Of a stretch of DNA of 64,000 nucleotides, positions 48,301 to 57,300 are shown one piece after another. The notes beneath the pieces are model-generated. The model searched no databases, was not told the origin of the DNA, and worked only from the letters and a program-made list of their open reading frames with translations. A program made the translations under genes and the position numbers. The stretch is from Saccopteryx bilineata (taxonomy: Eukaryota > Chordata > Mammalia > Chiroptera > Emballonuridae), in the NCBI RefSeq assembly GCF_036850765.1, contig NC_089493.1:267022534-267086533 (forward strand). Direction: 5' to 3'. Positions within the stretch are counted from its first letter, which is position 1. Each line of letters starts with the position of its first letter.

Positions 48301-51300
48301 ACCTTGTTATTCGTTTGGTATCACAGTATTTTAAAAATAGGTATAAACTACAAATGGTTCAAAGGGCTTATAAGGTGAAGGGTCCCCTACTCCCTGGTTT
48401 TCTTCCCAAAGGCACAATGTTGGCCAACTTCTGTCCCCATTCAGAGTTTATGCTAATAGGTAACACATGGTGCCCTACCTCCCACTCTGTTCAGCCTCTT
48501 ACTTTTTTCCATTTAATAACATGTCTTGGAGACTCTTCCTTATCACTGCATTCTTTTCCGTGGTGCAGAATAGTCCATTCTGTGCAGCCACCATCGTGTA
48601 CTTAGCCAGTTTCCTACTGATGGAATGGAGGTTGTTTTTAGTCTTTGTCTATTACAAACACTGCTGGGGTAAATTACCTCCTCTGTGGGTTCAACCAGTT
48701 TTTTGTTTTTCTTTTTAAGACTTTATTTATTTAGAGAGAGGATAGAGAGAGAAAGGCGGGGGGGGGGGAGAAACAGGAAGCATCAGCTACGTAGTAGATG
48801 CTTTACATATGTGCCTTGTGAGAGGAGGAGAAATAGAGAGACAGAGACAGACTCCCGCATGCACCCCAACTGGGATCTACCCAGCATCCACTGTCTGGGG
48901 CCGATGCTCGAATCAACCAAGCTATCCTCAGTGCCCAGGGCTGACACTCAAACCAATTGAACCCAATGAGCCACTGGCTATGAGAGAAGAAGAGAGAGAG
49001 AAAGGGGAGAGGGAGGGGAAGAGAAGCAGATGTTTGCTTCTCATGTGTGCCCTGACTAGGGATTGAATACAGGACATTCACATGCCAGGCTGACGCTCTA
49101 TCCACTGAGCTCACTGGCCAGGGCCATGTACCAATCCTATAATTTTTTTATAGAATATTTTTCAATGTTTATTTTATTGCACTAGATAAGCTGAATCTAA
49201 AACCGTTTGGGAAAATAAACAAGATTAGCGAGTTTGTTTAAAACTTCAGAGCTAAACAAAGAATTTTCATATGGCCTAGCAATTCCATTCTAGGTGTATG
49301 CCCCCCGAGGTCACTGGTTTGAGCACGGGCTCATCTGACTTGAACGCAGGGTCGCTTGCTTGAGCGTGATTTCATAGACATGACCCCATGGTCACTGGCT
49401 TGAGCCCAAAGGTCACTGGCTTGAAGCCCAAGGTAGCTGGCTTGAGCCCAAGGTCACTGGCTTGTGCAAGGGGTCGCTCATTCTGCTGGAGCCCCCGGTC
49501 AAGGCACATATGAGAAAGCAATCAGTGAACAACTACGGAGCCACAACGAAGAACTGATGCTTCTCATCTCTCTCCCTTCCTGTCTGTCTGTCCCAATCTG
49601 TCCCTCTCTCTGTCTCTGTCACACACAAAAATAAAGGTAATATGTTTCTAGCACTTTCTATGCATTATCTTTTTTACAACTGTTGTGAGGCTATCTTCTT
49701 GCAACATTTTATTTTGAGAGGAGGGGAATAGAGGACAGACTCTCGCATGCGCCCCAGCCAGAACCACCTGGCAACCCCCATCTGGGGCCAATGCTCAAAT
49801 CAGCTGAGCTATCCTCAGACCAATCCAGCTATCCTCAGCACCCAGGGCCGATGCTCAAACCAGTTGTACCACTGGCTGCAAGAGGAGAAAAGGGAGAAGG
49901 GGGAGAGGGAAGGGAAGAGAAGCAGATAGCCTCTTCTCATGTGTGCCCTGACCAGGGATCAAACCTGGGGCTTCTGCATGCTGGGCCAACACTCTATCCA
50001 CTGAGCCCACTGCCAGGGCCCTGAGGCTATCCAGTATTGAATGCACATAACCCTGTGACATGGGCGTCATTATCTCCACTTTTCACTCGAGGAAACTCTG
50101 AGCTTAAGTTGCTTGAGACCACATTATTAGAGCCTCTAATAATGCATTTACCAGAGAGAGAGGTGGCAACCACTGGATCTCAGGGCTGAATCTGGAGTAT
50201 TAATGGCCTCTCATCTCTCCCGTACCCTCTAGGCCTGCAGGACAAACTGAACAAGAGGGACAAAGAGGTAGCAGCCTTGACGTCCCAGACGGAGATGCTC
50301 AGGGCCCAAGTAAGTGGTAAGTCTCCCTCCCGCAGGGAAGATGCAGGGGGCTTCCAGGGGGGCCACATGCCAGCGGAGCATGGAGAGGGTGGGTACCCGC
50401 GTCAGGGTGCCCTCCCGCACTCTGCCTTAAGGAGAAGGGGGCCCAGGCCAGGCGCCTACCCTGGCCTTCCACTGGGCAGCAGTGAGTGGGAAAACAGTAG
50501 CCCTCTCATGGTCCGTAGTATAATTGCGACCCCAGCCAGCTTCTTTCGCCAGCGGCCACTCTCTGTCTGAAATTCCTTCAGGACTTTGTGGTTTCTCATG
50601 GGCCACTTTGACACCGTGTTATCAGGCCCCGGCCTCTGGAGGAGACCCCGGGGTCTTAGAATGGGGTGAAAGACGCCGGCAGCAGGCGGAGAGCAAGGCA
50701 CAGGGAAAGCAGGACAGAGCGGGAGCCCAGGCTGTGGCAGGGGGTCTGGAATTTGTGATTTGGTGACAGACAGGCCCTGCTTCTTGTCCACCAGAGTGCC
50801 AGGGGTGGTGTCCATGAGACGGCCCCCGTCCTGGGAAAGGGCTCCCTTCCCCACATCTCTCCAGTTCCCACCACGTTCATGTGGCGTAACTGGTTCCAAC
50901 CAAGGTCAGTCAGTTGACCTCAGGCGCCTCCAAGGCAAAGGTGAAGCGAGAGCGTTTCCTTGTTCAGGCAGCACCGGGATGCCGGGTCCTGTCTCAGGAG
51001 GGTGACTGCTTCCCACACCACAGGGCCCAGCCGCTGTGCTTGGGGGTCCTGGTCTACTTCTTGTGGCTGGGCTCTCAGCCCCTAGCTGCCTGGCTCTGCA
51101 GGATGAGACAGACCCACTCAGTGGAGTGTGTCACCATGACCCCCAGAGAATGCCGGCTCCCGACCTGGGCCTGGGCCTCGAGTGGAACAGATTCCCAAGG
51201 TGATCCTGACCCTCCCCTTCTTTCCTGCCGGCTGACCCTCAGGACTGGAGAGCAAGTGCAAGTCAGGAGAGAAGAAGGTGGACGCCCTCCAGAAAGAGAA

Positions 51301-54300
51301 GCGGCACTTGGAGGCAGAGCTGGAGGCTGTGTCCCGGAAGACCCATGATGCCTCAGGCCAGCTGGTCCTCATCAGCCAGGAGCTGCTCAGGAAGGAGCGG
51401 TGAGTTGGACCTGCCTGGCCCCGCTGTCTTCACTCTGGCCCTGGCCCTCACTCCCCCTGACGTTAGCCAGTCTTCCCCAGAGCTGGGCAAGGATGGGCTG
51501 GGTAGGACAGGTGGCTGGCGTCACAGGGATCATTGTATTCACCTCTGCTAAGCTCAGATGAAGCCTCAGATCCCCTCTTAACATAGTTCTCCAGGCAGAA
51601 ATGATAAGAAAATGAGCAGTTCCCAAACTTCTTGCTCTCAGGGACGCCTTTAAACTCTTAAAAAGTATTGAGGTTTCCCAAAGTGCTTTGGTTTATTTAG
51701 TCTATATATTTATCATCTTAGAAATGAAAACTGAGACATTTTAAAATATTTATTAATCCACTTAAAAATAATAAACCAATTGCATGTAACATAAATAACA
51801 TGCTTTTGATAAAGAGTAACTTTTCCAAAACAAAAAGATTTTATGAGAAAAGCGGCATTGTTTAACATTTTGCACTCAGTCTGTGCAGTTTGTTGTTCTG
51901 GTTGAAGTGTATATATTATGGAAATCTGGCGTCACAGAGATGTGTAGTTGGGAAAGAGCGTGTTTTAGTATTGTTTTCAGATAGCTAATATGCCACATGA
52001 CCCCAGGAAAAATATCCATTATACGCGCATGAGAAACGACAGTGAAAATAGTTTTTTATCATCGTGAAAATCAGTTTGACTCATGGACCCCCGAAAGGGT
52101 CTCGGGGCCCCTAGAGTTCCCCACGCCACACTTTGAGAACCTCTCGGTTCCTGTGTATAGTCATGGTTTGTGCAACCCCTGTGAGGCTTCAGAAAAATAC
52201 AAAACCAGATGAGCATTTTAAAAATCAGAAGATTGTACATAAACTCTAGATTTCTCCAGATTCCTTAAAGAATTGGGAGTTCAGACAACCCTAGGCTGAC
52301 TTCCAGCATAGCAACAACCAACCATTGCTGGGCAGCACCCGCCCCTCTTAGTGGGCAGAGCCCTCTGGGTCTCCCAGGTCCCCCACCCCTCATCATTATT
52401 TTGTTTAGACCCATTCATGGACATGGTTCACCAAACATGAAATCATTTGAGTTCAACCTCTGATATAGAAATCTTGTTAAAATACAAGCATCTTTTTATA
52501 AAAGCAATGCTGTCTCTTCCCCCTCCGTCCTGTTAAGTCTGATGTACAAATTGGGAGTTTCTGTGCTAGATTTGCTTCAAATTTAGCATCCTTCTAGAAA
52601 ATGTGGCCCTGCCCTAGAGGGAGTTAAACAGGTGCACCTGGGGAACATTCCTGCACAGATGACCTCATGACCAGCCAGGCCCTACTGCTGTCTTGCCCCC
52701 TGTGTCCTCCTTGTGCAGATCAGGTATTTTATTCCCAGTGTTCAGGCCAGTCTTGCCTCCTTTGAGGAATCTGTCTCCCTGCTGTCAACTGGCTCATTTC
52801 TTCCTGTCTCTCATCACTCATGCAATTACCGCCGCCTTCTTTTTGGATATTTCACTCAGTCCAGTTCGTTCTTCCAGGCTTAGCTCACAGTCCATCTCTC
52901 CCTTGAAGCCTTTCTTTATTGAACCAGGCCACCGTGAGCTCCTCCACACGCCTGTAGTGCTAAGGATGGGAGTGGAAGATCGGCTAGGAAGGTGTTGGCA
53001 AATTAGTGAGTAGATTTATTGTCTTCGCATAACAGGAAATCTGGGAATAGCTATGGCAGAAAGTTGGTTTTTTACCTACAAATATCAGTGCCAACTGATT
53101 GGTTCTCTTGGACTCTTCCTTATGGTTGGAAGGGGGCTACTGAAACTCCAACCATTACATTCATAGCAGGAAGGAGGAGGAAAGGAACAGTACTGCAGAC
53201 TTCCACTTTGTTCAACTATCCATGGCCACCTAATAAGTAGTTCCCCTCCTCTATAGTAGGTGCAGGCTAGGAAAAAGGTTTAGAAGGAGTGTGTCCTGCC
53301 TGACCAGGAGGTGGTACAGTGGATAGAGCATCAGACTGGGATGCGGAGGACCCAGGTTCAAAACCTCGAGGTCGCTGGCTTGAGCGTGGGCTCATCTGGC
53401 TTGAGCATGGGCTCCCCAGCTGAGTGTGGGGTCACTGGCTTGAGTTTGGGATCATAGACATGACCGCATGGTCGCTGGCTTGAGCCCAAGGTCGCTGGCT
53501 GGCTTGAGCAAGGGGTCACTCACTGTGCTGTAGCCACCCCCACCCCCTGTCAAGGCACATATGAGAAAGCAATCACTGAACAACCAAGGAGCTGCAGCAA
53601 AGAATTGATGCTTCTCATCTCTCTCCCTTCCTGTCTGTCTGTCCTTCTCTCTGACTCTGTCTCTGTCAAAAAAAAAAAAAAAAAAGGAGTGTGTTCTATT
53701 CCCTGCTCTTTTGATTGTTTGATTGATTTTAGGAAAAGAAGAAAGGAGAGAGATAGGGAGGGAGAGAAACAGAAACATCAATTTGTTATTCCACTTACTT
53801 ATGCATTCACTGGCTGTTTCTCATATGTGCCAGACCAGGGATCGAATTTGCAACCTTGGTATATCAGGATGACGTTCTAACCAACTGAGCTGACAGCCAG
53901 GGTGTGTTCTATTCTCTAATACTGTGCCTGTGGCAGATATTGATAATTGACCGCCGCACTCTTTTCTGCAGAGCCTAGATGTGCTAGAGAATCATTCTTA
54001 CCACAGTACTCCAGACAGCTACTGACTAAGGTTGACATGGGAAATAAAATTCATCTGATTTCAGCCATTTAAGATGCCATGCTGTATGGGCTTTCTTAGA
54101 TAAATGTTTTGTTTTGCTCTACTTAATATTTTATTTAAACAAATATTCTATTTAAAAAAAAAACTTTAAAAACATTCTAGAAAAGATCTAGTCCTCTTCA
54201 CTGTCCTATCCCTAAATCCTGGCCCCTCTTGGGTTGAATGGTTTTGTTTTTTTATGTTTTTTTTTCCCACAGAGACAGAGCGAGTCAGAGAGAGGGATAG

Positions 54301-57300
54301 ACAGGGACAGACAGACAGGAACGGAGAGATGAGAAGCATCAATCATTAGTTTTTTGTTGCACGTTGCAACACCTTAATTTTTCATTGATTGCTTTCTCAT
54401 ACTTGCCTTGATCGCGGGCCTTCAGCAGACTGAGTAACCCCTTGCTCGAGCCAGCGACCTTGGGCTCAAGCTGGTGAACTTTTGCTCAAACCAGATGAGC
54501 CCACGCTCAAGCTGGCGACCTCGGGGTCTCGAACCTGGGTCTTCTGCATCCCAGTCCGATGCTCTATCCACTGCACCACTGCCCGGTCAGGCGGGTTGAA
54601 TGGTTATATGCTGCCTGTTTCCACTCTGGTCCCTTCTGGCACAGGTGATGTTTTACTAGCCAGTCTCCCACTCAGAGTGGCCTTTCTCTAGGCATTTAAC
54701 AAACAGCTGGAGCGTGAGTGGAGGGCCCAGGGATGACTGTAGCTCTTCTGTGCCTCCCCACATCCCTCCCCCAGGAGCCTGAACGAATTGCGGGTCTTGT
54801 TGCTGGAGGCCAATCGCCACTCCCCAGGGCCCGAGAGGGACCTGAGCCGCGAGGTCCACAAAGCTGAGTGGCGGATCAAGGAGCAGAAACTCAAGGACGA
54901 CATCCAGGGCCTTCGTGAAAAGCTGACTGGGCTGGTATGTGGGAGCAGGGGAATGCTAGGGTGGAGCTGAGGCTCCCCTGCTGTCAGGCCATGGGGAGTA
55001 GTGGCCTCTGGGAGCCATCCCAGGAAAGCCAAGCCTCGGAGAGAATTCAGAATCCCCTAGAACTTCAGGGTCAGTGACGGAACTGATGGAGGGGCTTCAG
55101 GAGGCTGCATTTGCAGGCAGGCATTGTGGCTGGCTGTGTGGCAGCTTAGGTTATACAGTGCAAAGGGATACTAAGAATATGACCTATCCAGAGGTGAGAT
55201 GGGCTACTGTAGGGTAGTAAGCTCCCCATCCAGAGAAGTAATCAATCAGAAAGCTGCTTGTACAGGGTCCTGCAGAGAGGATTCACACATGAATGTCAGG
55301 AAGGAGAGGGCAGATTTATGTGGAAACAAGACAGGTGTATTTCTGGGGACCATAGTGGGTGGAGGCAGCTGTGTCCTGCTGGGTAGGGGAGCAGGGGTAG
55401 AGAAGTCATTATAGGAGGAGATCAGCTGGCAGGAGGTTAAGAGGTGATGAGGCTGTTTGGGGTCTGGTGGTGAAGAAGAGTCTAAGACAATGTGGAGGGA
55501 GTAGGGAAGACTCAAGAAGGAAGGAAGGGAGGGTGTCTGGTTTCGGGACTTGGAGGACATGAAGCTTCTGACAGATCCAGCCTCCGTGGGGACCCTCAGG
55601 TGAGGGAGGGAGGCCTGAGGAGCGTCCTGGTGATGCTCAGGCCTGGCCCAGAGATGGGGTTGGAATAGTCCCTGCCAGGACGAGAGGTCGCCTTCCCCTG
55701 ACACACATGCACACAGACACGCGCTTGCTCTTCCTGTCTCCGGCCACTTCCAGGACAAAGAGAAGTCCCTGATGGATCAGAGGCGCTACTCCCTCATTGA
55801 CCCGTCCTCAGCACCCGAACTGCTGCGGCTGCAGCACCAGCTGATGAGCACAGAGGACGCACTGAGGGATGCGCTGGACCAGGCTCAGCAGGTGGAAAAG
55901 CTCATGGAGGCTATGAGGAGCTGTCCTGACAAGTCCCCGGTGAGCCATGGGCCAGGGCTGGGCTGACCAAACGAGCCCCTGGGCAGTGTCCTCATAGAGC
56001 ATGGCCCTGTCCTGGGAACCCTGGTCCACAGGGAGTGGAGGCGCAGCCCTGTCTATCTTGGGAACCCTGGTCCGAAGGTGAAGGCGGCCCTATTCTAAGA
56101 ACACTAGTCTGAAGGGGGAGGCAGCCCTGTCTGTCCTGTAAACCCTGGTCTGGTGGGAGGGACATAGGCATGTGCTCTAGGGGTCTCAGCCCAAGGGGTA
56201 CATGTCTTTACCATGAGGGCCTCAGACTAGAAAGAGAGATGTAGCCTTACTCTGAGAGCCTTGGTCTGTGGGGGTCCTGGGAGCCCCATTCTGAAGAGCT
56301 GTCAGTTTGGAGCCTGAGATGATCCTATCAAGAAGACCTTGCCATCTAGTGGACGAACGAGGAACTGCTGCCTGGTGAACCGCCCTCAGCATCTGCCCAT
56401 GATTCTTACAGGCCATTGGCAATTCTGGTTCTGCTAACGGCATCCACCAGCAAGACAAGGCTCACAAACAAGAGGTAAGGGGTGCTCCAGCCCTGGGAGA
56501 TGCCCTGGCACTCCCACAGGCCTCCTGTTCAGGCAGAAAAAAAACCAAAAAGTCACTAAAAATACAAACAAAGATGCATTGTGCAAAGGCTTTACAATAG
56601 GGTCTCACAGAGGAGCCAGTGTAATCATGATTCAAAATTTATCCTGTTTTTTTAACCTTGTTTCCCTTTTATAAAAAAAATGTTTATTATAAAGTATGGT
56701 AATGCATTCCATTTGGAAACTTGGGGGGGGGACACAAAAATACATAAAGAAGAAAATACTAGTAGTCCTCCTACCCAGAGATGACCAAGGTTAGTGTTTT
56801 TAACTGATAGTCTTCCTGAACTTTCCTAGTGTGTGTATGTGCATACACATATACATGTACTGTCGGTTCTCATTATTCATAGGCTCCATATTTGCAGATT
56901 TGCCTACTCACTAAAATGTATTTGTAACCCCAAAATCAAAAATTGCAATAATTTTTTGGTCATTCATGGACACATGCAGAGCAGAGGAAAATTTGAGTTG
57001 CCCAACCCTCATGTTCCCAGCCGAGGGGTGACAAGGCTGCACTCTGCCTTCTTGTTTCAGCTCTTATACTGCAAACGTGTCCTTTTTGAAGTCTGTTTAG
57101 TGCTACGTTTTTCACACTTTTTGTGTTTTCTCTTGGTGATTTCTGCTGTTTAAAATGGCCCTCAAGCCTGACCGGGCAGTGGTGCAGTGGATAGAGTGTT
57201 GGACTGGGATGCGGATGACCCAGGTTCAAACCCCCAAGGTCGCCAGCTTGAGCGCAGGCTCATCTGGTTTGAGCAAGGCTCACCAGCTTGAGCCCAAGGT

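Larger units (their letters stand above)
48112..50232 (+). other. CLIP2: CLIP2 intron 11
   Basis: An L1-like 3' fragment lies at about 48310-48680 (TTCCATTTAATAACATGTC, TCCTACTGATGGAATGGAGG). It is followed by a chain of three SINE pieces, 48716-50021. No gene-like content. Confidence 0.7.
51400..54774 (+). other. CLIP2: CLIP2 intron 13
   Basis: Contains a hAT-Charlie-like element (51.6-52.15 kb) and three SINEs (53.3-53.9 and 54.2-54.6 kb). The stretch 52.2-53.3 kb looks unique, with some L2-like phrasing near 52840. No gene-like content. Confidence 0.72.

Noticed and set aside
50310..50311. Taking the upstream GTAAGT as the true exon 12 donor
   Set aside because: It breaks the CLIP2 frame; the downstream donor restores the expected ..RAQVS-LESK.. 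protein.
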